The notes beneath the pieces are model-generated. The model had not been told where the DNA came from, did not search any database, and saw only the letters and a list, made by a program, of their open reading frames with translations. Position numbers and translations under genes: made by a program. Positions 26,768 through 45,716 of a stretch of 64,000 nucleotides of DNA are shown piece by piece. Numbering within the stretch: the stretch's first letter is position 1; every line of letters starts with the position of its first letter. The DNA comes from Glandiceps talaboti. Its lineage: Eukaryota; Hemichordata; Enteropneusta; Spengelidae. The stretch is from contig NC_135568.1 in the NCBI RefSeq assembly GCF_964340395.1, forward strand, positions 9,782,776 to 9,846,775. The letters run 5' to 3'.

Positions 26768-29700
26768 TCAAAGTCGTGGATACATTATTCTTGGTCTAAC
26801 ATGCGAAGATTTGATATCACTGATTTTAGTACAACCTAGAGAGGGAAACCAAACGTTTAAGTATATCAATACATCAAGTATCAGCTCTTGTATAGCATTG
26901 TGACAGATATTACAGTCAACTACAATTAAAAGCATGAAACCTGATACAAAGCGTCGTCTAGCTCAACAAAATCCTTACCAATATTGCTTCATTTTATCAT
27001 CTTGCTCGACTAATATCTCCGTTGGTATAATATTCTGTTGATAAGATTTTCTGTTGAGTCAGACGATAAAATATAGCAGAGTTGTTTCAGGATTCGTGAT
27101 TTTAACCCCTTAAAGCATGACATCATTATATTCAGGGTGTAATTACATAGAGTTACAGGAACCAAGTCATTAAAAGGTTAATTGTATAGAAATTGGGTTC
27201 ACTGGATTTGTTTTTCAATGTGAATAGGTCCCGTGTACATATAGATCATACATCATTTATACCCTGTCCTTAATCATTCGTCAACCACTTTCTGCATAAT
27301 ATGTATATGATGAAATGCTTAACACATATATACATATGCACACATCAACACATATATACATCCATACATCCATCTATCCATCCATCCATAAGCTCATACA
27401 TACATACATACATACATACATACATACATACATACATACATACATACATACATACATACATACATACATACATACATAGACAGACAGACAGACAGACATT
27501 GCGTTACCAAAATAGATTTTTGTTTTGAATACAATAACTTCGACATAAGAATTCAGCCCCTCATCAAAAAAATCCCCGATGTGTATATGAGGAGCCTACC
27601 TGTCAATGCCATTGTCTGACTCAGTTCATCCTTTAGGAGTTGAAGAACTTGTCTAGCACCTTCTTCACCCTGTGACACAATGTACAAAAGTTAATTATTC
27701 GTTTAATTGTTTGTTTGGTTGGTTGGTTGGTTGGTTGGTCGGTCGGTCGGTCGGTCGGTCGGTTGGTTGGTTGGTTGGTTGGTAAAATATCAAGTTTGTT
27801 ATTTATAACAAGTCAGAGTCTATCAGCAAGTGGTCTGTGTACCTTGCCTCTCGCGAAATCTGTCTAAATGTTGTAGTGTTCATGTAATAATATTAAACAA
27901 CTAAGGATAATCTTGTAATATATATGTCTAACATTAACATACCAACTGTTGGCCACACTCAGTATAGACCAGTTTTGCTATCTATACACGATCTACCTAT
28001 TGTTTGCAATGTGTTCATTTGAAATTAAGCTATTTCATGCTTTAGCTTTGCGCTTGTCATACGTGATTAGTTAACACCAGTAGTCTGGCTTTTCCAACTA
28101 TAGTTATATACCCACCAAATGTGTCCTTGGAAAACATTTGGAGTGTATCCACCCGAAACATAACATCCCTGCGGAAGCTAAATATTACAGGCTCTTGCAA
28201 ATCAGAATCGGCAAATTTGATGCAGCTCTTCCATAGTAATTGGGTAATTTGCATCATGATTACACGTAATATGTTTGTTTTATTTTTGAACCAAATTATC
28301 AATAATAATTTTCTTAGTTCCAGGGCTTTCCCTTGATAGCTAACGTAACGGAGCACTTTTCTTTCATATTTGGTAGATGGAATTTTATCAACATAAACTT
28401 ATGATTGTTATTTGAAGTACGACCAGGTGTCGGAGGATTTTCGATTTTTTTAAAATTGGAATGCATTTCGCGATCGGAGTCACAAATATTCATGGTAATG
28501 ATTGTGCCGTATTTATATAAAGGAGAGTCGTTCGTTTAAATACTTGATTCCTTACCGCATAGACAAGTCCATATATTATTGGTCTACCGATGAAGACAGC
28601 TTTAGCTCCCAGTGCTATAGCTTTGAATACATCAGTACCTGTACGTATACCGCCATCTACGTACACTTCTATTTCACCATTTACTGCTGATATTATCTCA
28701 GGTAAAGCATCAATCTGTGCAGATTAAAAAGAAAACATGCCTTAAAGGGGAACACAATGCCAAGAAAGAACGGTATTCTCATAAAATATGGGTTCTGGAA
28801 AGTCAATTCATGATTATTTTCATATCGCATTGATCATTTTATTTTACATTTTTTTTATAAAATAGAATAAGATGTACGATGTGTTTATCTTAGATATATT
28901 CAAGGTGACTATATGATATTTGTCTTGCCTTCATTATGAAATTCATAAATTTGAAGAATATTAATATTATATATCGATGACGTTTAACAAAACCCTCCCC
29001 TCCCACTCCCTCTCCTCCTTGATTATACAATGTCTGCTTCAATGGATCTATAGTTGTAGAAACAACGAATTTTTAAACCTTTCGGGCCAAATACCATTTC
29101 AGGAATTTGACCCGAAATTACAGAATAACCGTTTGGTTTTGCCTGCTTCCGACCCTTACCTACACCCTTGACTAGAGTACATTGATTAGATGCACGTATT
29201 TCAGTAAACGTAAAGTATTGTTATTCTTGACGATGATGGCGCTGTATAGAAAATATCACTTGAGTAGTGCTAGACGGAGTTTGCAAAGCAATGCCATCCA
29301 AACTACTCCTCTTTCTGAACCAGTGTCTTGATTGTTGTATAGATTATTTGACATTTTATGTTTACTAGCTTGTAATCTTTTAAATTGATTAATTTTCAAT
29401 TAATTTAGATCGCATATTAATTTTTTCCAAGATACCTCATCTATCACATCGAGAAAGAATCGCACGACTTGAAAAGTAAAAACTTACTGTTGCCTGTACT
29501 GTATCTAACTGTCTTCCACCATGGTTCGATACAATGATAGCATCAACTTTGTACTGAAGGGCTAACAGAGCATCTTCTGCTGTGAGAATACCCTTGAGTA
29601 TAATGGGTAGTTTAGTTATTGATTTTAACCACTTCACACATTCCCACGTCAGTGTGTCATCTTTCATAGCAGTAGCGCCACCGTATTCCCGTCTCTCACC

Positions 29701-32419
29701 GTCCTTATACTAAAATAGAGACATTATTAATATATACATATGGCCTGCCTAAGAGAGCACTAGTAGACGATTATTTCGTCAAGGGCTGCTATGTAGCAAC
29801 GATGTTCTGAGGCAGAAAGCCAAGGCAAATTGCTACATAACAGCTCAGACCACTAACATCTAGTAGTGGTCTGAGATAACAGCACAGTGGGTAGTATGAA
29901 GCCTACTAGTGTCCAGACAAGGCCAGACAATAAGTATTTCATAACACATCATATATCCTTTCCAGAGTGGAAAGAAAATCACCATTAGGACTTTAGTTTC
30001 AGGCTACTGTAATAGTGCCCTGGGAAAAATAGAACATGGAAATTGCCCGTTGTATGCAAATTGAGGTCAGTAAGGGTCACGCGTCCATACCACGTCACTC
30101 AGTCTAGGACAATCACTGTATGAAAACGACGTATTATAATGACGCATACTGACCTGAATTTGCAGCGAGGGGGCACTGCACTAGTAGCATTCTATAGAGA
30201 TGGCAAATGGGTATTTATTTGGCTATTTTCAATAAGTAAAACAACTTTTCAGGGAACAACTACCTGATCAAATAACTGTTTTTCAACTTGGAAACGAGGG
30301 GAAGTTAGAATAACTGAAATAGTGTAGTAGCGTTCATCCTTAAAAACTACAGGCTAATTTGGTTAATACTTACTTGCTCTTCCGGTCGTAGATTTGCTAA
30401 TTTCAAAGGTGGTGGTAGACGGAATCCACCAAGATAGAGATTACTTCTTCTTTTTCCGATAAGTGGTACATCTACCGTAAATACTAATGCCTTAAAACCG
30501 GCATTTTCAACCCTGCGCACTAATTCCTCCGTTGCATGACGACGTTTCCATACATATAGCTGAAACCATTTTAATGTATTGGGAGCTGCTTGGCTGACTT
30601 CTTCAAGAGTACAATTAGAATTTGTACTGAGTGTCATACACGTTCCCATACTGTCAGCGGCTGAAAGTTGACAATCATGAAAAGTGAACTTGATCTTGGA
30701 ATATGTCAAAGCATCATCACACATACAACTAACACAGCCATCAATGGACCTTGCATGGTATAATACACTAACATTAGGATGGCATCTCTGATAGCAAGTT
30801 TTCGTCAAGTGACCACAGCATTCGAAGGGCTGACTACAGGGTGACTATGTTATTATGGGTTGTATGTTCCCCAGGGATCGGAGGTGAGGAAGTAAAGGGC
30901 CGCTGTGCCGCTATTGATCCGTGCCAGGGGTTATAATTGTAAAGCGGTTTGAGCACAAAGTGGAAAAGCGGTATATAAAAACCAACATCATATTTAACAT
31001 TGCTCTTATATCCATATAATCAAAGCACTGCTATAAAGTCGTATTAAAGCAGTTGTGCGTTTACATGTAGTTTGTCAATAACTTCAGCAACACTCATAGC
31101 AGTATTTTGATGTGATAGCTGTGATTGTTTGAGTTCTTACCTTTAACAGTGGCAACTTCCCCTTCCTGACATGCAACTCCTTGCGCTCCACATGGGGCAA
31201 TACATATTGGGAATTTTAATGGAGAGCCGAGTATTGTGGTTGATAAATCTCTCTTTGAGACATCCCTCAGTACCCTTGGTCGTAATTTCAACCTATAGAC
31301 AATAATAAAAAGCAGCTTTCAAGCGAATTCCTCCCATAAGGCACTTGTGAGCACGTGCACCACCAATGGCGTGCGTTTAAGGATAGTATGTAATCATACA
31401 ATCTCAGAGTGTCACTGTTTTATGTAATCGACATTCTATATGTACGCATGACAGTTTCAATGTTTAGCCAAATATTTGTTTGTCAACATACAATGTAGCT
31501 GATCAACACTACAACAGACAGAGAGTAAGACAAAATGCACTAGTCACTATATTACTAAAACTTGTGATAATAAAACTAAAATGTTTTGTAGACAAATGAA
31601 TGACATTCCAGTCAGGGCTTGGTAAAATAGGCTATTTTATGTCATAGACAAAGCTGTAAATGAACCAAATTTGGCTATTTGACATGAAAGAAGACCTTCA
31701 AGATCAAAGGCCAATACCTTAGAAGAAAGCCTATATATGATAATATGGGTGTACGCACTTGAAAGGTGTCTCTAGCTATTAAACTAGATGTGTTGCAACA
31801 AAAACGATCTATTTGATCTTGAAGACGACCTTCAAGGTCAAAAGTCAGTCTCAAAAGAAAGCTCATAGGGGTACGCACTTGAATGATATTTCTATCTATT
31901 AAAAAATTGCTGCCATTTGAGCATACTTGATTCGCTCAGAAAACAAAGTGACGTGCACATGGTCAACACAGTGAGTTAACTTTGTAATAGGTTTGGTTGA
32001 AATTGGTCAGTGCATGCCAGAGATATGAGGGTGCACGCACGCATGCATGCACGGACGAATACACGAACGGACAGAACCCAATGAAAACCACGACAGCCCC
32101 GGGGCAGTGCACCTTGAGGTCTTAAAAGCTAGCTTTTAATTTTGATGAGCTGCCAAAGAACATCACATTTCTCACTATACAGAAACTTTTAAGGAACAGG
32201 AACGAATATGTTATATGTAAAATAAATACACGATGATATAATTATAGCAGATAATTTTTTTCAACTGCAGAACACTGACCGCGTGTATGCTTCTCTGTTC
32301 TCTTTTAAAGTAATCTCATTATCGGCTCCAGTAGTGAAGTAGGACAACGCTGCCTTGTCCATATGTTTTCTTGCATAGTCCTCGTAGTCATCCAGACATA
32401 CTAATGTAGGTTTAGCCAT
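26768..32419 (-). CDS. HAO1: 2-hydroxyacid (glycolate) oxidase, copy A, 7 coding exons
   Basis: Peroxisomal FMN enzyme oxidising 2-hydroxy acids to 2-oxo acids with release of H2O2. Coding exons, all with AG/GT borders: 32280-32419, 31141-31292, 30374-30660, 29488-29709, 28556-28714, 27600-27669, 26768-26835. Together they give 1098 bp, 365 residues, close to human HAO1 (370). Expected active-site residues are present: Tyr27, Tyr133 (QLYVWK), Asp161 (TVDVP), Lys232 (ILKGIL), His256 and Arg259 (SNHGGRQLD). The C-terminus PRL fits a PTS1 peroxisomal signal. The start codon follows a splice acceptor (TTTTTTCAG|ACTATGG), so a 5' non-coding exon is expected upstream. Asn111 occupies the position of human Trp110 by my alignment. 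HAO1 versus HAO2 orthology is unresolved. Gene B is a tandem paralogue. Confidence 0.93.
26948..27086. repeat. foldback-type minisatellite element, locus 3
   Basis: A forward unit (GTCGTCTAGCTCAACAAAAT, then CTTACCAATATTGC) is followed within 60 bp by its inverse (GATAAGATTTTCTGTTGAGT, then CAGACGATAAAATATAGC). It lies about 110 bp upstream, in the minus-strand sense, of the last exon of oxidase gene A, that is inside its intron 6. Confidence 0.6.
27342..27500. repeat. CATA / CAGA microsatellite in intron 6 of oxidase A
   Basis: CATC/CATA units are followed by an uninterrupted CATA block (about 27399-27478) and CAGA units. The plus-strand frame here is low complexity. Confidence 0.9.
27710..27782. 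repeat. GGTT / GGTC microsatellite in intron 5 of oxidase A
   Basis: GGTT units change to GGTC and back to GGTT, about 40 bp upstream of the acceptor of exon 6 in the minus-strand sense. Confidence 0.85.
29846..29874. repeat. short perfect hairpin
   Basis: CTCAGACCACTA is followed by a 5-base spacer and its exact reverse complement TAGTGGTCTGAG. It lies in intron 3 of oxidase A. Confidence 0.8.
30828..30990 (+). mobile_element. 5'-truncated SINE copy in intron 2 of oxidase A
   Basis: It shares GGGTTGTATGTTCCCCAGGG, GAGGAAGTAAAGGGCCGCTG and TTGATCCGTGCC with the body of the SINE at 13926-14241 but lacks the tRNA-like head. Its tail differs (AAAGCGGTTTGAG, then AAAGCGGTATATAAAAACC), which suggests a subfamily or a chimeric 3' end. 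Confidence 0.7.
31684..32110. repeat. dispersed-looking repeat with internal duplication, intron 1 of oxidase A
   Basis: Two similar sub-blocks of about 110-135 bp occur in succession, each with GA(A/C)GACCTTCAAG(A/G)TCAAA and GTACGCACTTGAA. They are followed by an ACGC/GCATGC-rich stretch and the end GCCCCGGGGCAGTGCACC. The structure is that of a non-autonomous repeat, with no coding frame. No second copy was seen in this window, so calling it dispersed is an inference. Confidence 0.4.
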
Positions 32420-32448
32420 AGTCTGAAAAAAGTAAATAATATTTCACA

Positions 32449-32890
32449 TACATACATACATACATACATACATACATACATACATACATGCATGCATGCA
32501 TGCATGCATGCATGCATGCATGCATACATACATACATACATACATACATACATACATACATACATACATACATACATACATACATACATACATACATACA
32601 TTGCATGCACACACACACATACACACACGCATACATACATACATACATACATACATACATACATACATACATACATACATACATACATACACACACATAC
32701 ACATACATACATACATACATACATACATACATACATACATACATACATACATACACACATACACACACACACACACACACACATACATACATACATACAT
32801 ACATACATACATACATACATACATACATACATACATACATACATACATACATACATACATACATACATACATACATACATACATACATAC
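32449..32890. repeat. 440-bp CATA/CATG/CACA microsatellite abutting oxidase A exon 1
   Basis: A CATA array with CATG (about 32488-32523) and CACA/CATACACA interruptions begins only about 30 bp upstream, in the minus-strand sense, of the splice acceptor before the oxidase A start codon. The six long frames across it are artefacts of the four-base unit. Confidence 0.95.
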
Positions 32891-33489
32891 ACAAGTTGGA
32901 TTTTTGTTGAGCTCTCTTCTGTGGGTGGAAAGGATGTCAACCCTTTACTAAGATTATTTATTTTGTATTAAAGCTACTCCATTGTTGATAACATAACAGT
33001 TGACAGTAATTATATTTTGTTGACATGGTAATTTTCTTTTTTCATGATCGTTTTAGAAGACTATATATTATGACATCCTTGCAGCATATAACGTTATCTC
33101 TAATGGTAATTATTGTAATGTGTCGGTGATATGTTGTCAAAAAGTGAAAACGTGGTAACCTTGAAATTTGACGATGACGTCGAACTTGGGTCCTGTGATC
33201 AGTGAATTGTCCGTTGGGACCATGAAATATTCATTATTGTCATACTTTTGTATAATATCGGATCTCGTTATTGGTTGTCATAGTAACAGATATTGGTAAC
33301 AAATCAACACCGAATACGCTTTTGCTGTATGTTTCATGTGAGACTTTATAAACTGTCATTTTCTGACTAATTTACATCTGTCTACTGTTAGTTTAATAAA
33401 AATACACAAACATTAACATAACCCTGAGCGGAAAGATCGAATGATCAATGAGTTAACTGTCCCCGAAAAGTATACTAGTATACACAAAC
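32891..33489. other. non-coding, upstream side of oxidase A
   Basis: It should include or precede the 5' untranslated exon of oxidase gene A, but neither that exon nor a promoter could be pinned down. Confidence 0.4.
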
Positions 33490-33813
33490 TTAGACTCTCT
33501 CACAGTCCTCGAAGCTTCGCATAAATAGCTAAAACTTGGGTTGTTTTGTATGTATCTACGTCATTGTACTCGTATACTAGTATCCCAGGATCACTAGCCC
33601 TGTACTGTGCGCCCTCATCGATCACATAGGGCTAACCTTTTGTTGATGTGTTAGGCGAAGCAGGTTAGCCCTATGTGATCGATAAGGGCGCACAGTACAG
33701 GGCTAGGGATCCTGGGATACTAGTATACCAGTACAATTATGCAGTAGATACATACAAAACAATCCAAGATTTAGCTATTTATGCGAAGCTTTGAGGACTG
33801 TCAGAGAGTCTAA
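33490..33813. repeat. long palindrome (about 150-bp arms, 25-bp spacer)
   Basis: The left arm 33490-33637 and right arm 33663-33813 are inverted copies differing at roughly one base in ten to fifteen. Shared blocks include CCTGTACTGTGCGCCC, ATCACATAGGGCTAACC, CATAAATAGCTAAA and GTTGTTTTGTATGTATCTAC. No open frame spans it. Such symmetry suggests a foldback or MITE-type element, or a recent inverted duplication. I could not define a target-site duplication. Confidence 0.85.
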
Positions 33814-35978
33814 CACAAACTTTGATTATGATTTACACTTCTGGAATGTCAACGTTACCATGGAAACTGCATATGGTGAGTTTGCGCAAGAGAATCGAGA
33901 GGTGCAACATCAGTTTTCTGATAACCCAGATGTAACTCTAAATATGATGTCAATCTTACTTCAGATCCTGTAAGGTCAATACCCTTGCAAACTCCTCACT
34001 TTCCAAATACCTCCGTTTTTTCCACGTCTTTCCGGGATACATCCTTTCCCCTGTGTCACTTTTCATTTCTCCTAACTGACACTAAACCCCAAGCCCCAAC
34101 TCACCTCCCCTGTATTAATTAACAACGTAGGACCCTTTATACCATGACCTTGAGTGTTGTCTTTGTCAAATTGGGGTTGCTGTTTTCGCGCAGCAAAATA
34201 CAAAATGCATCTTACCAAGCAACTCAGGCGGACGGGTTCGTCCTTGCCTCACAAACGGTGTCGGAATCTAATAATTATTACGAGTTTGTCGCCACTCCGA
34301 AGTCGTCAGCCAGACAGCTTTCTCGACGTAAGATGTAAATCTTGACTAACATGTCACTAAAAAATACTTCAAAGACGACGTGTTGACAGTTAAATTTAGA
34401 CATGAGGACATATCTATTTATTGTAGGGTTAATGAGTTACTTTAGCTCTAAAGCACAACATGAGAAAGATTGCAAGGTAATCAAAACGACGATCCAAATA
34501 TGAATTTAAAATGACCAGAGATCATGTGGGAGCTGAATTGAATTGAATTGAATTGAATTGTTTATTTACCAGATACAAAACAGAAGAACATTTTTATGTA
34601 CATTTCAAAAGGAGGTTGATTGGATAATATATCTGGTGAGGGTACACTGTGCTTACTTTGTGTTAGGTTAACTTTGGGTACGTAGAAATTGTTATGTGTA
34701 GCGGAACGAGTAGAATAGGAATGTGAAATTGTATCCAAATAGCGGTTTACATAATGGGCAAAATGATTGTGTAACAAATCAAAAGTAAAGAGGCAGGTAA
34801 GAAATACACAAAGTTGATTCGAGTACCTGTGGCTACATTGCTCAACAATATTTGTTGAACATATATTGTGAATGAAACAGTATACCAGGACTCAAGTTAT
34901 GCTTGGGAGGGCCAATCTTCTCCCTGAGACGACTTCGTTATTTACAGCATTCATCTTGGCTAGTTATAATTGTAACTAGGCGATCATAACTATACAGATG
35001 CCGACATTCGTGCCACGGTGTCAGCCAGCACACGAAGCCTGATTGGGCTAAACAACACGACGTATCTTACAGTCTAGGCGACGGTGTACCTGAGAGATAC
35101 ACCCCTTTTCGTGTATTGTATAGCTCAATGTTATCTGCACATGTACAAATTCGTTACCAGCCGACTGCGCCATTAAAGAGATATTGGGCAGACACTCACC
35201 TCTATACTCGGTTGCAGCAATACCTCTTGTTAAATATTGATGTTATATACCGGATAAGGCTATATCTTGGTTTCTTGGCAGTGTTCGGGTCTTCAACTGG
35301 CTAATGTGGAGTAATTATTTCATGTATCAGGTCTAATCTACTTCAAGGCTGGAACCGTTACATAATCACTACTTTAGAGCGGCTCGATTGAGAATACTGA
35401 CTATCAAAATGGGACCCGGGGTATCACTGCCTATTTATACTACTGTAACATTACACTAGAGACAAAACCAATAGTTCAACATTGGATAAAAACCCAAATT
35501 CTTTTACATAGGTGTAGGTTGTTTATTTAGCCAGTTTATTACTCATCCTACAAAAATCAATTTTACTTTTAAATGGATCTGTTTGTACCCATAAATACAC
35601 GTTTCTAAGATATGTCGTGAAATTCAGAAATGGAAGAATTTTTTGCTATAGTGAAACGGATGACTCGGTGCAAGGGGAATTCTCAGAACTCACATGTGTT
35701 CGTATTTACGGCCAGTCAATATCACATTGTAGACTATAATCTTGGATCCAACGCCAATCCCTCTCATTATTGACCGTATTAAGGGTGCAGTCCCAGAATC
35801 AGCCGTCTTCCTTACACCACTGCAACATTGGTAGCGGGCCATCACCTCGGACCATCACTCGGGTTAACACATGTGAAATACGAGTAATTCACAACATGTA
35901 CTGTGTTCAATTTTTTTTATATGTTTCTCATTACCCAACCAACCCAAATTTTCAGCTCCGACATTGAAATAAAAAATG
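33814..35978. other. non-coding stretch between the oxidase genes
   Basis: No exon is recognised. An AATTG run lies at 34534-34560. The modules ACATTCGTGCCACG and AACACGACGTATCTTACAGT at 34998-35077 match the two ends of the element at 19052-19345. The frame at 34144-34338 is open but without motifs. Confidence 0.5.
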
Positions 35979-36225
35979 TTCTTCCGCCCTTAATATTTTG
36001 CGGAACATTGTCCTTTCTGGTAAGAATTAGCAAGTGTCTGGACTGTTGACGTCATCTACAGTCATGGACACGACAATGACACTTGTTCACGAACAGAACA
36101 TTTCTTTCAGGACAGAAGTTGTATTCAAGTAGGGGACCTGAGAACACGCCAATTGTGTAGAGAAGCTGATAAAGGGCTTGTTACTAGGAATCCAGTAAAA
36201 AGATTATAGAGAGGAGGAAAAGGAG
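35979..36225 (+). repeat. unknown segment, decayed copy of an inverted pair
   Basis: This segment is homologous, in opposite orientation, to 37545-37790. Shared stretches include CTGGACTGTTGACGTCAT, ACACTTGTTCACG and CCAATTGTGTAGAGAAGC. Here the frame is broken by stops early in the alignment. It lies just beyond the last exon of oxidase B. Its identity is unknown; it could be part of a transposon or a duplicated exon of an unrecognised gene. Confidence 0.6.
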
Positions 36226-36357
36226 ATGCAGGGAACCATGAAGATGATTATTTATTTTGTTTTACTTTTTTTTAATCGACCGACCGACACATAGTTGCTA
36301 TGAAATTGTAATGAGAAACACTGATTTAAAAATAGTGTCACCCCTTATAACAAACAC

Positions 36358-36363
36358 TTTATT
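36358..36363 (-). terminator. polyadenylation signal AATAAA of oxidase B
   Basis: A canonical AATAAA on the minus strand lies about 40 bp after the stop codon of oxidase gene B. No equally close signal was seen after gene A. Confidence 0.6.
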
Positions 36364-36403
36364 CATACATCTCTCTGAGCTGAACTGAACTTCCTCCTGT
36401 TAT

Positions 36404-43780
<7,377 letters not shown>

Positions 43781-43797
43781 GGTCTGAAATTGGCTAA

Positions 43798-44118
43798 GTA
43801 AAAATAAGTTATGAATAACCACGACTATCACAAATACAACAACTACAACAATTCTCTTCGTTCAGCCAAGGGATATATACGAGTGACCGAAGGGGCTTTG
43901 TCACTATGAGTCGCTGGACTAGTTTCAGTGTCAAGAATATTTACATTGTTTATGTTGACTGAATGTAAAAATAAGTTATGAATAACCGTGACTATCACAA
44001 ATACAACAACTACAACAATTATCTTCCTTCAGCCAATGGATATAACTAATATACGAGTGACCGAAGGGGCTTTGTCACTATGAGTGAATATTTACATTGT
44101 TTATGTTGACTGAATGTC
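43798..44118. repeat. tandem duplication of about 150-170 bp
   Basis: Two successive copies start at TAAAAATAAGTTATGAATAA (43798 and 43966) and each ends in TTTACATTGTTTATGTTGAC, then TGAATGT. Each contains a partial MITE of the 4921-5036 family (CAGCCAA...ACGAGTGACCGAAGGGGC) and the terminal part of a PLE endonuclease fragment. The second copy has lost about 30 bp next to the PLE junction. Confidence 0.8.
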
Positions 44119-44290
44119 CTGGTGATTCGATGTGGATGTGCTGGGAGACTTCAGATGTCCTGGAACGTGGTCTTCTATGTTCTAAAAATCTCGTTTTGAG
44201 TGATCTCTCTGTCTCCCTATGTGTATGTGTGTTTGCATTGACCTGTGTTGGTCTGACCCTGGCAAGGAATTTCATAGATCACTCCAAATA
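43929..44290 (-). pseudogene. Penelope-like element, GIY-YIG endonuclease fragment (family 1)
   Basis: On the minus strand one frame reads GVIYEIPC and the next reads ETERSLKTRFLEHRRPRSRT, then SEVSQHIHIESPGHS. This is the pattern of the C-terminal GIY-YIG endonuclease of PLE retroelements (YIGET...SLKTRF..H). A frameshift separates the two parts. The sequence continues as VNINNVNILDTE into the first copy of the tandem duplication, where it breaks off against MITE sequence. Non-functional. Confidence 0.7.
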
Positions 44291-45437
44291 AATGTTCTTG
44301 TCTTGTCCTTTGAGGACACCAATAATTATTGTATTCACTGTATAAATGTTTGATTGTATTGTATTGTAGTATTATCTATAACTGTGCATATTGCTGTGTA
44401 CCAGTTTAGTACTCTGGTTTTGGTCTTAGTTTTGAAAGTGTTGGGAGTGTTTCATAACTCTTGCTGAATAATTGCTGGTTACAATAGCCTACGTTTTACG
44501 TATTAGTGACTGTATTTGAACTGGAAGTGTGTCCTGCATGTACTGGGTATCTGTTGTTATTACCGAGTTCCTTCATGCATGGCAGTATGCATTCTGGATT
44601 TTTGTATTAATCATTGTCAGTTGTGAACTTGTATGCTTTGTCAAGTGATGCACTTTATACTAAATTACAATACATGTAAGTCAGGCTAGTGGTTCAGCTG
44701 TATTTTCGTTGTTACTTTTTTCGTACGGCCGGCTTCAGTGAACACAGGCCGTGCTTTGAAAGAAGATGAAACCACTTTATGTCACTGTGTGGATGGTAAT
44801 GAACGCATTAAAAATGAAATAAAGTGAGTGTACACATAGTACAAAACGTAATTTTAGTTTCGATTAGATTGTCTGTGGGAGCTGTTTTCCTCATGTCAAG
44901 AAAGGACGCTGAGTGATAACAGCAATCACTTTATCATTTTATGAAAACAATATGGCTTCACTAGGACGACGTAAATACGCTGGATGGTCCTTGTTGGTCC
45001 ACCACCTTCCTCACTCATTCACTGACAGAGGAACTGTCGTTACTGCTATTATATATGCTATCATATTGTTTGATCAATGAAAAACAGCTACACAACCAGT
45101 TCTACTCCCCGTGTAAATGAAAAGTGGCCTACCTGAAAGTGCAGTGGTGTGGTGTGGAGTGGAGTGGAGTGGAGTGGGGCGTGCGTGTCTGAAATATTCG
45201 ATACCCTAGAACCGTCCTATACGCGTACATAAGGGAGGTATAAATGGCAGCTGATTCCAAGGCCACATCAAGTCATAAGGTCAGATTACAATTTAAATGC
45301 TGATGCTTAGTCTGTATGCATTGGCAGGCCGTGACGGGGCGCTCTCATACATCGGACGTATCTTGCCGTCTATACTGATGCTATACTCTGTACAAAACAG
45401 GGTTGTATTATATAACATTGATACTAGTAAGAAAATA
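44291..45437. other. non-coding stretch
   Basis: No exon is recognised. A GGAGT/GGTGT pentanucleotide run lies at about 45141-45179. Confidence 0.5.
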
Positions 45438-45716
45438 TCATACTTCATTTTGCCTGGGTCTGGCTTGTTTGTTTTCGATGGCTTTGAACCATTCGATTAC
45501 TGATGCTGTATTCTTCCATTGGTTGAACTTTGTCGAATTTAGAATTTTGGTGTTGATTCGGTCGAGTATTTGTTTACTGATTTTGCCTATCTCGGATTTT
45601 GTGGGGTTGATAAGCCGGCAGGTAGGTTTGTTGCTGAAATTCGGTTTGTGGTCTTTGAGTGTGATGAATGCTTCTTTGTATGCAGTAGTATCTACTCTGT
45701 CGGCAAAAGAAAACAT
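45438..45716 (-). pseudogene. Penelope-like element reverse transcriptase fragment (family 2)
   Basis: The frame contains [37 protein letters not shown] and [14 protein letters not shown]. This is the conserved stretch upstream of the catalytic palm motifs in PLE-type reverse transcriptases. It breaks off before the FDI..FYPS catalytic motif, which I do not see in any frame, so it cannot be active. Its upstream end meets the oppositely oriented endonuclease fragment at about 45715. Confidence 0.8.

Noticed and set aside
27398-27500. CRISPR-like regular repeats
   Set aside because: Simple tetranucleotide repeats in an animal genome, with no spacers.
32401-32971. Six overlapping frames of 140-179 residues
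   Set aside because: Artefacts of the CATA array; only the start of the oxidase A exon at 32280-32419 is real here.
34144-34338. 64-residue frame between oxidase genes
   Set aside because: No family motif, signal peptide or splice context.
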